Below are positions 11,652 to 20,007 of a stretch of 44,749 bases of DNA, one piece after another; within the stretch, counting starts at the first letter, position 1; the number at the start of each line of letters is the position of its first letter. The stretch is from Arthrobacter nitrophenolicus. GTDB taxonomy: Bacteria; Actinomycetota; Actinomycetes; Actinomycetales; Micrococcaceae. The notes beneath the pieces are model-generated. The model saw only the letters and a program-made list of their open reading frames with translations. It ran no database searches and was not told the origin of the DNA. A program made the translations under genes and the position numbers. The stretch lies in the NCBI RefSeq assembly GCF_000332815.1, contig NZ_AOFD01000036.1:1-44749 (forward strand). The letters are read 5' to 3'.

Positions 11652-11801
11652 GTGGCTGGGGGAGACAGTCAGGAGATTGCAGTGGGTTGGATGGCCGGTT
11701 GGGCGTACCTTATCGCCGGACTCATGACCGTGGATGCGCTGCTCTTGGCGCTCTGGGCCATGGAGCGGGACTGGTCCCGGAAATGGTGGAAAAAACCCTA
11801 G
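11652..11801 (+). CDS. Small single-pass membrane protein
   Basis: A 49-codon frame from GTG at 11652, or 39 codons from GTG at 11682. Both starts have AGGAG 6-7 nt upstream and are in frame with each other. The product has one hydrophobic helix (WAYLIAGLMTVDALLLALWA) followed by a basic aromatic tail (ERDWSRKWWKKP), typical of a small inner-membrane protein with a cytoplasmic C-terminus. No family is recognised. Two ribosome-binding sites, a clean membrane segment and the close link to the upstream gene support it as real. Confidence 0.6.
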   Translation: MAGGDSQEIAVGWMAGWAYLIAGLMTVDALLLALWAMERDWSRKWWKKP

Positions 11802-11827
11802 GCGCCCGTCTCCCTGGCAATGGCCAA

Positions 11828-12538
11828 TCAAACTGACCCCGTGAAGCTGTAGGGGTGAACCAGGCGGATCGGCGTGCCGTTGATGCTGGCCAGATGGCCG
11901 CTCCACGCCAGCCGGTACAGCTCCTTCAGATCACCCAGGTCCGCGTCAGTGAGCTTGCTGTTGGCCCCGTAGTTCATGATGGTGAACGGTTCGTGCGTTC
12001 CAAAGACCTCCGAGGGCCAGGCGGTTTCCCGGATATTGGCGAAGAAGTGCCGCAGGCCGAAGACGTGGCCGAACTCGTGGATCATCGTCTCAACCTGTTC
12101 CTCGCGGGACTGCTGGAACATGGTGGGGTAGATGGTCAGCTGGTGCCGGCCGCCGTCGGGAAAGAACGCACTGGCCAGGACGCAGCCTGCGGGCGTGCAG
12201 TCCGGGGCGTTCCGCAGCACGATCTCGAAGTCCCACAGATCGTCGTCCCGGGTGAACCGGATCGGAGCGGCGGTGCCCCAGCGGAGCAGGCATTCGCCCA
12301 TCAGTTCTCTGACCACGCTCTTGCTTTGTTCCGCGTTGGGGGCGAGTGCGAAGGACCGCTCCTGGAACCGCCACTTCAGGATGGTGCCCGGATGCCACAA
12401 GGGAACGAAGCCCTCCGTTGCATCAACCACTATTTCGCTGGGCGGACGCCCGCCGGGGGTCGCGTGCCCGCGTCCCTCGGTGGCGCAGGCGAAGGTGTTC
12501 CCGAGGCGGTGGACGAGTTCTTCAGCGGCCGATTCCAT
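11828..12538 (-). CDS. Matrixin-like zinc metallopeptidase
   Basis: A 236-residue protein with the full metzincin zinc site HEFGHVFGLRH (His154, Glu155, His158, His164) and a downstream Met-turn, IMNYG near residue 188. The segment before it (LKWRFQ, then IRFTRDDDLWDFEIVL) resembles the matrixin/peptidase M10 beta sheet. It has no signal peptide, propeptide cysteine switch or membrane segment, which is unusual for this clan and suggests a cytoplasmic role or non-classical export. The C-terminus (LGDLKELYRLAW) fits the last matrixin helix. Neighbours give no clue to the substrate. Confidence 0.82.
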   Translation of the reverse strand: MESAAEELVHRLGNTFACATEGRGHATPGGRPPSEIVVDATEGFVPLWHPGTILKWRFQERSFALAPNAEQSKSVVRELMGECLLRWGTAAPIRFTRDDDLWDFEIVLRNAPDCTPAGCVLASAFFPDGGRHQLTIYPTMFQQSREEQVETMIHEFGHVFGLRHFFANIRETAWPSEVFGTHEPFTIMNYGANSKLTDADLGDLKELYRLAWSGHLASINGTPIRLVHPYSFTGSV

Positions 12539-12612
12539 GGTTGTTCCTGCCCTTGCGCACGCTCCGTTGATCCTGACGTCCCGATGCTAGGAAGTGCTGC
12601 GTTACGGGCGCG

Positions 12613-13248
12613 TTATTGCTCGGCGGCCATGCCCCGCCAGGCTACGTCGACGGCGGCCCGGCAGCGTTCCATCGTCTGGGGCTCGTCCATCCGCTCGCCG
12701 CGCACCACCAACTGGTAGTAGAAGACACCGGCGATGAGGTCGAAACAGGCTTCCGGGTCCAGGCCGGCACGGAAGCCACCACGTTCGATGCCGGCGCGGA
12801 GGGCGTCCACGATGGGCGCCCGGCGGCGTGAGACATGCGAAGCCCAGTAGGCCTTTTGCAGGGTGCGGTCGGCCATGGCCAGCCGGATCCTTTGGCGGAA
12901 CCTTTCCTCGGGGTAACCTGCGTTGTCGCCCTCCAGCGGGGTTCCCAGGATCGCCTCCATAATGGCATCCCGAAGGTTCCCGTCCGTGGGAATGGGCGGC
13001 GGAACGTAGCGGCCGACGTCGAGTGCTGCCGCCACCAAGGTGGTCAGTGACGGCCACCGCCGGTACAGTGCCGCGCGGCTCACCCCGCTGCGGGACACGA
13101 TGCGGGCGGCGGTGACTTCTTCCTTGTCGTCGATGAGTTCCAGGACGGCGGCGAGGACCTGCGCGTCGATGTCCTCGTTCCGGGGACGGCCGGGGCCCCG
13201 GCGCGGGGTGCGCGCCGGGGCTGCCGTCTCAGGGGCAAGAGTGGTCAT
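12613..13248 (-). CDS. TetR-family regulator
   Basis: A 211-residue TetR regulator. The basic N-terminus RRGPGRPRNEDID leads to the helix-turn-helix VTAARIVSRSGVSRAALYRRWPS (about residues 45-67). The C-terminal part looks like the TetR_C ligand domain, with VDALRAGIERGGFRAGLDPE typical of the family. Its ATG overlaps the tyrosine phosphatase stop by 4 nt, so it is the last gene of the phnDCE-phosphatase operon. It probably controls that operon, perhaps with the transported compound as ligand. Confidence 0.9.
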   Translation of the reverse strand: MTTLAPETAAPARTPRRGPGRPRNEDIDAQVLAAVLELIDDKEEVTAARIVSRSGVSRAALYRRWPSLTTLVAAALDVGRYVPPPIPTDGNLRDAIMEAILGTPLEGDNAGYPEERFRQRIRLAMADRTLQKAYWASHVSRRRAPIVDALRAGIERGGFRAGLDPEACFDLIAGVFYYQLVVRGERMDEPQTMERCRAAVDVAWRGMAAEQ

Positions 13249-14006
13249 GCCAGGGCACGGTGGCGCAGGCGGGCGATGGTGTCCGCACCCAGCCCGGCGG
13301 CGCGCAGCGGTGCCAGTGCATCGCCGTGGCGTTCCCGCAGCCGGGCGAGCATGGTGTGCATGGAGATGTCCATCGGCTCATCCGGGAAGGTCACGGCCAT
13401 GGCGTCCAGGTCGAAGCCGAGGCGGGCCATCAGCGCGCCCATGGTGGGTTTCATGCGCTGCATGACCGCCGCCATGTTGCCGTGCGTCCGGGCGTAGTCG
13501 GCCACGATGTCGTCATCCGTTGCGCCGAGCGCCAGCAGCAGCATTGCGGCAAGGACGCCGGTCCGGTCCCTGCCCGCTGCGCAGTGGAAGGCCGTGGTCC
13601 CGGGGGCGAGCGCAATGATGCCCAGGGCACTGGCGAGCTGGGGTGCAGCAGCCTCCACCATGCGTGCGTACATCATGCCCATGGCCACGTGCTCGATGAC
13701 CGGTGCGTCGCCGTCGGGCATTCCGGCGCTGATGCTTTCCATGAGGGGGAGGTGGTGGTACGCAACCGGGTAGCCGGCCAGCGGCCCGCGGCCCGTGAGG
13801 GCTGCCTCGTCCTTGGTGCGCAGGTCGATGACCGCCGCCAGCCCGCCCTCAACCAGGATCCGGGCGTCCTCGTCCGTGATGACGGAGAGGTCATCGGCGC
13901 GCAGGGCGAGGCCGTTTCGCAGGAGGCCCCCTTCGACCGGGATGCCGCCGAGGTCCCGGAGGTTGACCGGAGCGCTGCGCTCGATATCGGTAATTGTTGC
14001 TGTCAT
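13245..14006 (-). CDS. Tyrosine/lipid-type protein phosphatase (Y_phosphatase3)
   Basis: A 253-residue cysteine-based phosphatase. The P-loop is HCAAGRDRTG with nucleophile Cys142 and Arg148 (CX5R), and the N-terminal NLRDLGG is typical of this bacterial family, which acts on phosphotyrosine, phosphoserine or phosphoinositides. It has no signal peptide. It overlaps the permease upstream and the TetR gene downstream by ATGA. Being fixed in a transporter operon suggests that it dephosphorylates an imported phosphoester rather than acting in protein signalling; this is inference. Confidence 0.9.
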   Translation of the reverse strand: MTATITDIERSAPVNLRDLGGIPVEGGLLRNGLALRADDLSVITDEDARILVEGGLAAVIDLRTKDEAALTGRGPLAGYPVAYHHLPLMESISAGMPDGDAPVIEHVAMGMMYARMVEAAAPQLASALGIIALAPGTTAFHCAAGRDRTGVLAAMLLLALGATDDDIVADYARTHGNMAAVMQRMKPTMGALMARLGFDLDAMAVTFPDEPMDISMHTMLARLRERHGDALAPLRAAGLGADTIARLRHRALA

Positions 14007-14866
14007 GTGATTCTCCTTCTGATGAGGGCGCTGCCCTGGTCGATCACCGTGACCAGCACGATGATGCAGATGATGATGGCGCTGAGGTGGCCGTAGTCGT
14101 ACATGCGCATGGCGGTGGTGAGTTCCAGGCCGATACCGCCCGCGCCCACCAGGCCCAGGATGGTTGCGCCGCGCACGTTGCCCTCGAAGAGGAGCAGCGT
14201 GTACGAAACAAGCAGCGGCGCGGCCTGCGGGACAATGCCGTACTGGATGACCTGCCGTTTGGAGGCCCCGACCGCTTCCATGGCGGTGACGGGACCGCGG
14301 TCAACGGATTCCATGGCTTCGGCGAAGATCTTCCCGATTGATCCAAGGGATCCGAGGGTCATGGCAAGGATGCCCGCGAACGGGCCCAGCCCCACAGCCG
14401 AAACGAACATGAGGGCGAAGACCAGGTCCGGCACCGAACGGATGATGTTCATGAGCCAGCGCGCCGGGTAGTAGAGCCAGCGCGGGGCGATGTTGGATGC
14501 GGCCGTGAACGCGACCAGCAGGGACAGGACCGCGCCGAGCACGGTTCCAACGATGGCCATCTGCAGCGTTTCAACCAGCAGCGCCACGATGGTGCCGAAT
14601 TTCGAGAAGTCAGGCGGGAAGAGCCGGGCGAGGAATTCGCCCATGTTCGCTGTTCCTTCCCCGAGCTTGGCAAAGTTGAACTCTGCTCCCTGGAAGGACC
14701 AGGCCAGCAGGATGAGCGCAACCGGGATGCCGGCGAGGAACCGGGCCCGGGGAACCGAGAAGGCCCGTTCCAGGCGGAGCCGCTCGGCTGGGTCTAGCTG
14801 CCCCGGCGTGCCTGGCGCTGCCGTCCCGGCGGATCCTGTGGCCGGGGTGTGTTCAGTGGTGGTCAC
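14003..14866 (-). CDS. phnE: Phosphonate-type ABC transporter permease
   Basis: A 287-residue integral membrane permease of the PhnE type. The segments LAGIPVALILLAWSF, VETLQMAIVGTVLGAVLSLLVAF and VPDLVFALMFVSAVGLGPFAGILAMTL are membrane-spanning. The EAA-like loop AEAMESVDRGPVTAMEAVGA contacts the ATPase. The frame is open to 14962, but the GTG at 14866 has AGGAAGGA upstream and makes a 14-nt overlap with phnC. It is the only permease gene in the operon, so it should form a homodimer. Confidence 0.88.
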   Translation of the reverse strand: MTTTEHTPATGSAGTAAPGTPGQLDPAERLRLERAFSVPRARFLAGIPVALILLAWSFQGAEFNFAKLGEGTANMGEFLARLFPPDFSKFGTIVALLVETLQMAIVGTVLGAVLSLLVAFTAASNIAPRWLYYPARWLMNIIRSVPDLVFALMFVSAVGLGPFAGILAMTLGSLGSIGKIFAEAMESVDRGPVTAMEAVGASKRQVIQYGIVPQAAPLLVSYTLLLFEGNVRGATILGLVGAGGIGLELTTAMRMYDYGHLSAIIICIIVLVTVIDQGSALIRRRIT

Positions 14867-15667
14867 CGGGCTGTCCTTCCTCGTCATAGAGCACGGAGAG
14901 CTGTTGGGCATCGAGCTGGGCGGCAGGTGCGGAGACGAGGACCCGGCCGTGCCGCAGCCCAACGATGCGGTCGCAGTGCCGGAGCGCGAGCGGCAGGACG
15001 TGCAGGCTCACCAGGACGGGGATGCCGTCCTCCCGGGCGATTTCCCGGAGCAGCTCGAGCACCGAGCCGGCGAGTTTGGGGTCCAGGGAAGCAACCGGCT
15101 CATCGGCGAAGATGACGCGGGGCTGCTGCATCAGTGCCCGGGCGATGGCGACGCGCTGCTGCTGGCCCCCGCTGAGGGAACGGGCAGGGTCTTTGGCCTT
15201 GTGCGCGATGCCCACCCGGTCCAGGTACTCCATGGCCTGGCGGCGGTGCCGGCTGCCGAAGCCGCCGGTGAGGTTGATCGGGCCGGCCTCATGCAGGGCG
15301 CCCGTGAGGACGTTGGTGAGCACGCTGAGGCGGGGGATGAGGTTGAACTGCTGGAAGACCTGCCCGACGTCGGAGCGCAGCTTCCGGAGGTCTCCCCGCC
15401 TGAGGTTGGTGACGTCGTAGCCCGCTACACGGGCGGTGCCCGCGGTGATGGGTGCGAAGCCTGTGAGGCTCCTCATCAGGGTCGACTTGCCCGAGCCTGA
15501 GGCGCAAGAAGGGCCACCATCTCGCCCGGCCGGACGTCCAGGTCCACACCGGCCAGCACTGGCTCGCCGGTGTAGGCGACCTCCAGGTTCCGCACGGAGA
15601 CCAGCGGAAGCGCCTGCCGCAACTGGCCCGTGGTCGGCACGGCATCAGTGGAAACTGGGGCGGTCAT
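14853..15667 (-). CDS. phnC: Phosphonate-type ABC transporter ATPase, frameshifted
   Basis: An ATPase of about 270 residues split by one frameshift inside the Walker A motif. The first part (MTAPVSTDAV to GEMVALL) ends in the wrong frame near 15505. The rest holds the Q-loop (DVGQVFQQFNLIPRLSV), the signature LSGGQQQR and Walker B VIFADEPVASLD. Adding one C to the plus strand at 15505 gives LLGASGSGKSTLMRSL, a perfect Walker A, so the break is almost surely a sequencing error. The start overlaps the phnD stop by one base. It powers import of the PhnD ligand. Confidence 0.88.
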
Positions 15668-16571
15668 CAGCCCAGGTCCTCAAGCTTCACGTCGGCCACC
15701 GAGGCGATGTCGGCGAAGGACTTATAGATCTCCGGCTGGGGGTCCATGATCTCCTCGAGGCCGATGAAGCCCTTGCCGAGGGCACCGAGGGCCTCCGCAT
15801 TCGGCTCCGAGAAAACCTTGGGCAGTGCTTCCTTCAGGAGCGCCCGCGTCTCCCCGTCGAGCGACTGCCGGGCCAGGACGCTTCCCATGACATCCATGGC
15901 GGGGCTCTGCCCGATGCCGCGCCACTCGCCGTCGGCGAAGGGGAACATCGGTGCTCCGAGTTCGGTGAGCATGATGGCGGTGCAGGCGGCGTCCACCTGG
16001 CCCTGCTTGAGGGCCGCGAAGCTGCCTTCGTGGCCGCCGGCGAAGATTGCCTGGTAGTCCTCGCCCTTGGTCAGCCCGGCCTCGTGCAGCATGTAGACCG
16101 GCATGAAGTAGCCCGAGCTGGAGGCCTGGTCCGCGAAGGCGACGGTTTTTCCGCGCAGGTCCTCCAGCTTCTGCACGGGTGACCCGTCCAGCACCACGCA
16201 GGTGGAGACGGGGTCCTCGCTGCCGGCCCATGCCATCAGGGAGTCCACCTCGCCGGTGTTCACGGCCAGAGCTGACGGGAAGCCGCTCATGATGCCGATG
16301 TCCACGTGGTCACCGCGGATCGCTTCCACGACGCTGAGGTAGTCGGGGACGTCGGTGACCTCCACCTCGCGTCCTGTTTCGGCTTCGAGGATTTCCGCGA
16401 ATGCTCGATCGGGTTCTCCTGGGTGGGGTCGTCGCCCAGGGGGATGGTGGCGATGGTAATGGGCGCGTTGACGGCGCTGGCTTGTTCGGCGGCGGGGGCC
16501 TGGCAGCCGGTCAGTGCAATAAGGGCGCCGGCACTCAGGATGCCCAGGACGGGCAGGGTGGGATAACGCAT
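15667..16571 (-). CDS. phnD: Phosphonate-type ABC substrate-binding lipoprotein, frameshifted
   Basis: A PhnD-like binding protein of about 301 residues. The N-terminus is a lipoprotein signal (LSAGALIALTGC, with lipid Cys22), then PITIATIPLGDDP. The frame breaks near 16404. It resumes with FAEILEAETGREVEVTDV and the family stretch FADQASSSGYFMPVYML, the ligand-binding loop of phosphate/phosphite/phosphonate binding proteins. One extra C on the plus strand at 16404 restores ENPIEAFAEILE. It is the first gene of the phnDCE-phosphatase-tetR operon; the ATG at 16571 follows GAAGGAC. The substrate could be phosphonate, phosphite or a phosphoester; no C-P lyase or phosphonatase gene is in the window. 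Confidence 0.87.
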
Positions 16572-16720
16572 GGTGTCCTTCTCGGATGATGTGGGGGATT
16601 TTCGAGAACACCAATATCCAAACCGCGGCAGGCAACGCGGAATTACGAGAACGCTGTACTGCTAAAGAAACGGCAGGTAAACAATCCGTGACGTGGGCGG
16701 ATCCTTAAGCGGCTAAGGGG

Positions 16721-17299
16721 TTATGGGGTGCCTATCTCCAGCCGCATCAGCACCCGCGGGAATCCGTTCAGCACCGACTGGGTGTCCGCTGCCTTGGTGA
16801 AGCCGGCGTCCTCGAAGAGTTTGCGGGTGCCGACGTACGCCATGGTGAGGTCAACCTTGGCGCCGGCGTTGTCCACCGGGTAGCCCTCGACGGCGGGTGC
16901 CCCGTAGGATCGGGCGAAGTCCACCGCACCTGCCAGGAGGGCATGCGAAATGCCCTTGCCGCGGTGGCCCGGCCGCACGCGGATGCACCACACCGACCAC
17001 ACGTCCAGGCTGTCCACGTGCGGGATCTTCCTGTTCCCGGCGAAACTGGTGTCGGCGCGCGGGTGGACCGCTGCCCACCCCACCGGCTCGCCGCCGTCGT
17101 ACGCCAGCACCCCTGGCGGGGGATCCTGTCCCACCAGCTTTTTCACCAGCTCGCCGCGCTCCGTTCCCTGCAGCGACTGGTTCAGTTTGGAGGGGATGCG
17201 GTAGCTCAGGCACCAGCAGACGTTGGCGTCCGGCCGCTTGGGCCCCACCAGCGCCCGGACGTCCTCGAAAGTGGTTGCGGGACGGACCTCAATCGCCAT
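16721..17299 (-). CDS. GNAT-family N-acetyltransferase
   Basis: A 192-residue acetyltransferase. The acetyl-CoA loop VRPGHRGKGISHALLAGAV (about residues 107-125) is preceded by the core strand SVWCIRV. The N-terminal MAIEVRPATTFEDVRALV is typical. The section CWCLSYRIPSK resembles a subgroup annotated as GNAT with a conserved WC motif. The frame is open to 17335, but MAIEVRP at 17299 gives the usual family start. Its substrate is unknown; it is probably a single-gene unit. Confidence 0.85.
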   Translation of the reverse strand: MAIEVRPATTFEDVRALVGPKRPDANVCWCLSYRIPSKLNQSLQGTERGELVKKLVGQDPPPGVLAYDGGEPVGWAAVHPRADTSFAGNRKIPHVDSLDVWSVWCIRVRPGHRGKGISHALLAGAVDFARSYGAPAVEGYPVDNAGAKVDLTMAYVGTRKLFEDAGFTKAADTQSVLNGFPRVLMRLEIGTP

Positions 17300-17360
17300 G
17301 ACGCCATCCTGACACCGCGCCGGACAACACGGCAACGATGCCGAAGTGGTCCCGTTAACG

Positions 17361-17440
17361 GCCGATGCTCCCGCACGGAAAATGCGGGAGCATCGGCTGG
17401 AAACGCGCCAAGACTGCGGGAGCGTTGGCTGGAAAGGCGC
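17361..17440. repeat. Hairpin plus duplicated 26-bp REP-like unit
   Basis: GCCGATGCTCCCGCA (17361-17375) pairs perfectly with 17383-17397 around a 7-nt loop. The right arm is part of a 26-bp unit beginning TGCGGGAGCATCGGCTGG (17383-17408) that recurs at 17415-17440 with three mismatches. It lies beyond the bcp stop and before the GNAT gene, so it may terminate bcp. The repeat form suggests an extragenic repeat family. Confidence 0.65.
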
Positions 17441-17458
17441 AGGAAGGGAGAGAGGGTC

Positions 17459-17938
17459 CTAGATGCCCAGGGCTTCCTTGAGTGCCGCGACGTGTCCGTC
17501 GGCCTGGACCTGGTACTGGGCCAGGACCACGTTGCCGTCGGGGTCCACCACCACGGTGGAGCGGACAATGCCCTCAACGATTTCGCCGTTGACCAGCTTC
17601 TCGCCCCAGGCGCCGTAGGCCAGGGCGACCGCGTGGTCCTCGTCGGAGAGCAGCGGGAAGGTCAGGGAGAAGTCGCCGCTGAAGCCCGCCAGGGCCTCGG
17701 GGGCGTCGGGGGAGATGCCGATGACTTCGTAGCCCTTCCCCTGCAGGGAGGCCAGGCTGTCGCGGAAGTCGCAGGCCTCGGTGGTGCAGCCGGGGGTGGC
17801 CGCCTTCGGGTAGAAGTACACAATGACGTTCTTGCCACGGTAGTCGGCCAAGGCAGTTTCGCGGCCCTGGGCGTCCCTGAGGGTGAATTCAGGGGCCTCG
17901 GTTCCGGGCTGCAGCTTGGTGGTCAGGGTGGGGCTCAT
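17459..17938 (-). CDS. bcp: Bcp-type thiol peroxidase
   Basis: A 159-residue atypical 2-Cys peroxiredoxin that reduces hydrogen and organic peroxides using thioredoxin-like donors. The active site reads TPGCTTEACDFRD, with the peroxidatic cysteine and a second cysteine five residues on, as in BCP/PrxQ. The fold markers GTEAPEFTLRD and VIVYFYPKAATPGC are clear. The frame is open to 17974; MSPTLTT at 17938 fits the family and has AAAGGAAC-like upstream bases. It follows the winged-helix gene by 80 bp and may be transcribed separately. Confidence 0.93.
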   Translation of the reverse strand: MSPTLTTKLQPGTEAPEFTLRDAQGRETALADYRGKNVIVYFYPKAATPGCTTEACDFRDSLASLQGKGYEVIGISPDAPEALAGFSGDFSLTFPLLSDEDHAVALAYGAWGEKLVNGEIVEGIVRSTVVVDPDGNVVLAQYQVQADGHVAALKEALGI

Positions 17939-18018
17939 GGTGTTCCTTTGGAAGGGTCGGTCAATAATGGCCAAACAACAAGTGAAGCGGCTTCCCGCTC
18001 AGAGGTACAACTCCGGCG

Positions 18019-18654
18019 TCATATGCAGTATTCCGCCGGGCCGCGCACAGTGGCGCACTGGCCCGGCACGAACTGGTATCCGCCGCCCCGGACGGTGGCA
18101 ACAGCGTGGCGTGCATTTCCGAGTTTCCGGCGGATCCTGCCCACGTAGACATCGATGGAGCGGGCCGAGGCGCCGGGCGTCTCGAACGAGTCCAGGAACC
18201 CCTGCAGTTCCTCCCGGCTGACGGTCCGGGACAGGTGCGTCACCAGGTACCGCAGCACCTTGAATTCGACGCCGGTGAGCGGTACCGGCTTGCCATCCAG
18301 CAGGACGGTGTCGGCGGCCAGGTCCACGGCCATGCGGCTGACGGGACCGGCCGACGGCGGGAGGGAAGGGGCGCCGCCGTCGTCCCCCTGCGGGGAGTCC
18401 TCCGCGGGGGACGGCGACGGCACCGGTTTGGGAGCTCCGGCGGCGGGCCAGTGGACTTCCGCCTCCGGAGCAGTCTGCAGGGCCCTTGCAAGGACCAGTT
18501 GGGCGGCGCGGGCAAGGAGTTCGGGATCGGTTCCCTCTTCCGGGACCACCCACACGGCCAGTCCGCGGGCGGCAGCTTTGGGCTGGACTGTTCGCGGCGG
18601 GAAAGCCATCCGCGGACGGTGGGCCGTCCGCGGATGGTGGACTTCCACTGCCAT
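18019..18654 (-). CDS. Winged-helix (OmpR-type) DNA-binding protein without receiver
   Basis: A 211-residue protein whose C-terminal ~95 residues form an OmpR/PhoB-like winged helix: LTGVEFKVLRYLVTHLSRTVSREEL, then RSIDVYVGRIRRKLG and VATVRGGGYQFVP. The N-terminal ~105 residues are proline- and alanine-rich and contain no receiver domain or phospho-acceptor pattern. It starts 9 bp after allB and probably belongs to that operon; the start at 18654 has AAGGAC upstream. Codons 6-16 contain a perfect 14-bp inverted repeat (18606-18637). The second ATG at 18609 is an alternative start. It may be an operon regulator, but nothing shows its target. Confidence 0.78.
   Translation of the reverse strand: MAVEVHHPRTAHRPRMAFPPRTVQPKAAARGLAVWVVPEEGTDPELLARAAQLVLARALQTAPEAEVHWPAAGAPKPVPSPSPAEDSPQGDDGGAPSLPPSAGPVSRMAVDLAADTVLLDGKPVPLTGVEFKVLRYLVTHLSRTVSREELQGFLDSFETPGASARSIDVYVGRIRRKLGNARHAVATVRGGGYQFVPGQCATVRGPAEYCI
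18606..18637. repeat. Perfect inverted repeat at the start of the winged-helix gene
   Basis: CCATCCGCGGACGG (18606-18619) and its exact complement (18624-18637) are separated by TGGG. It lies 17-48 nt into the annotated reading frame, or directly upstream if translation begins at the ATG at 18609. In mRNA it would make a very stable hairpin near the start; as DNA it could be a dimer binding site. Confidence 0.6.
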
Positions 18655-18663
18655 GGCGCGTCC

Positions 18664-20007
18664 TTACACTCCGCCGCGGCGGATCAGCTTGCCCGTGGGG
18701 GTCTGGCCGTCCACCACGGCGCCGCGCAGGAAGGTCTTGCGGACCACGCCGGAGAGGGTCTTGCCGTCGTAGGGGGTGATGGGGTTCTTGTGCTTGAGCT
18801 TGGACACGTCCACCACGAACGCCTCGTCCGGGGCGAAGACGGCGAAGTCGGCATCGTAGCCGAGCGCCAGCTGGCCCTTGTTGGTGAGGCGGGCCAGGCT
18901 GGCGGGCTTCTCAGCCATCCAGGACACCACCTGCTCCAGCGGGATGCCGCGGTGCCGGGCCTCGCTCCAGATCAGGGACAGGCCCAGCTGCAGCGAGGAG
19001 ACGCCGCCCCAGGCCACGGCGAAGTCGCCGTTTTCCAGGTCCTTCAGGTCCAGGGTGGAGGGGGAGTGGTCCGAGACGATGCAGTCGATGGTGCCGTCCA
19101 GCAGGCCCTGCCAGAGCAGCTCCCGGTTGGAAGCCTCGCGGATGGGCGGGCAGCACTTGTAGGCCGTGGCGCCGTCCGGGATTTCCTCAGCCATCAGCGT
19201 CAGGTAGTGCGGGCAGGTCTCCACGGTGAGCTTCACGCCGTCGCGCTTTGCGGAGGCGATCATGGGCAGCGCGTCCGACGACGAGAGGTGCAGGATGTGC
19301 GCCCGCGCACCGGTCCAGCGGGCCCGCTCGATGACCTCGGCGATGGCCTTGTTCTCGGCGCCGCGCGGCCGGGAGGCAAGGAACGTCTCGTAGTGGTCGC
19401 CGCCGGGGTGCGGGGCCCGGTCGATCGCGTGCGAGTCCTCGGCGTGGACGATCATAAGCGAGTCGAAGGACTTGAGCTCGGCCATGTCCTCCTCCATCTC
19501 GTCCGCGTCCAGGTGGGGGAACTCGTCCACGCCGGAGTGCAGGAGGAAGCACTTGAAGCCGAAAACGCCGTCGTCGTGCAGGGGGCGCAGGTCCGCCTTG
19601 TTCCCGGGAATCGCGCCGCCCCAGAACCCGACGTCGATGAACGCCTGGTCCTCGGCCACCTCGCGCTTGAGCTTGAGGTTGGCCACCGTGGTGGTGGGCG
19701 GCACGGAGTTCAGCGGCATGTCGATGATGGTGGTCACGCCGCCGGCGGCCGCGGCGCGGGTGGCGGAGGCGAACCCCTCCCACTCGGTGCGGCCGGGCTC
19801 GTTGACGTGGACGTGGGTGTCCACCAGCCCCGGGAGCAGGGTCTCGTCGTCGGCGAGTTCAACCACCTCGGCGCCGGCCAGGCCGTTTCCGAGCGGCTCG
19901 ATGGCCACGATCTTTCCGCCGCGGACGCCCACTTCACGCGGGGCGATCCCGGCGGTGGTCAGGATGCGCTGGCCACGGATGACGAGGTCAAAACGTTCTT
20001 CAGACAC
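18664..20007 (-). CDS. allB: Allantoinase
   Basis: A 447-residue cyclic amidohydrolase that opens allantoin to allantoate. Metal-binding motifs of the dihydroorotase/allantoinase family are intact: [16 protein letters not shown], the carboxylated lysine in [21 protein letters not shown] and the aspartate in DHSP. The GTG at 20007 has AAGGAGG eight bases upstream and starts [10 protein letters not shown]; the longer frame to 20040 has no such support. It overlaps glxK by 8 nt and precedes the winged-helix gene by 9 bp. It links the uraD-uraH product to the glyoxylate genes upstream in the same operon. No allantoate amidohydrolase or ureidoglycolate gene is present in the window. Confidence 0.95.
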   Translation of the reverse strand: MSEERFDLVIRGQRILTTAGIAPREVGVRGGKIVAIEPLGNGLAGAEVVELADDETLLPGLVDTHVHVNEPGRTEWEGFASATRAAAAGGVTTIIDMPLNSVPPTTTVANLKLKREVAEDQAFIDVGFWGGAIPGNKADLRPLHDDGVFGFKCFLLHSGVDEFPHLDADEMEEDMAELKSFDSLMIVHAEDSHAIDRAPHPGGDHYETFLASRPRGAENKAIAEVIERARWTGARAHILHLSSSDALPMIASAKRDGVKLTVETCPHYLTLMAEEIPDGATAYKCCPPIREASNRELLWQGLLDGTIDCIVSDHSPSTLDLKDLENGDFAVAWGGVSSLQLGLSLIWSEARHRGIPLEQVVSWMAEKPASLARLTNKGQLALGYDADFAVFAPDEAFVVDVSKLKHKNPITPYDGKTLSGVVRKTFLRGAVVDGQTPTGKLIRRGGV

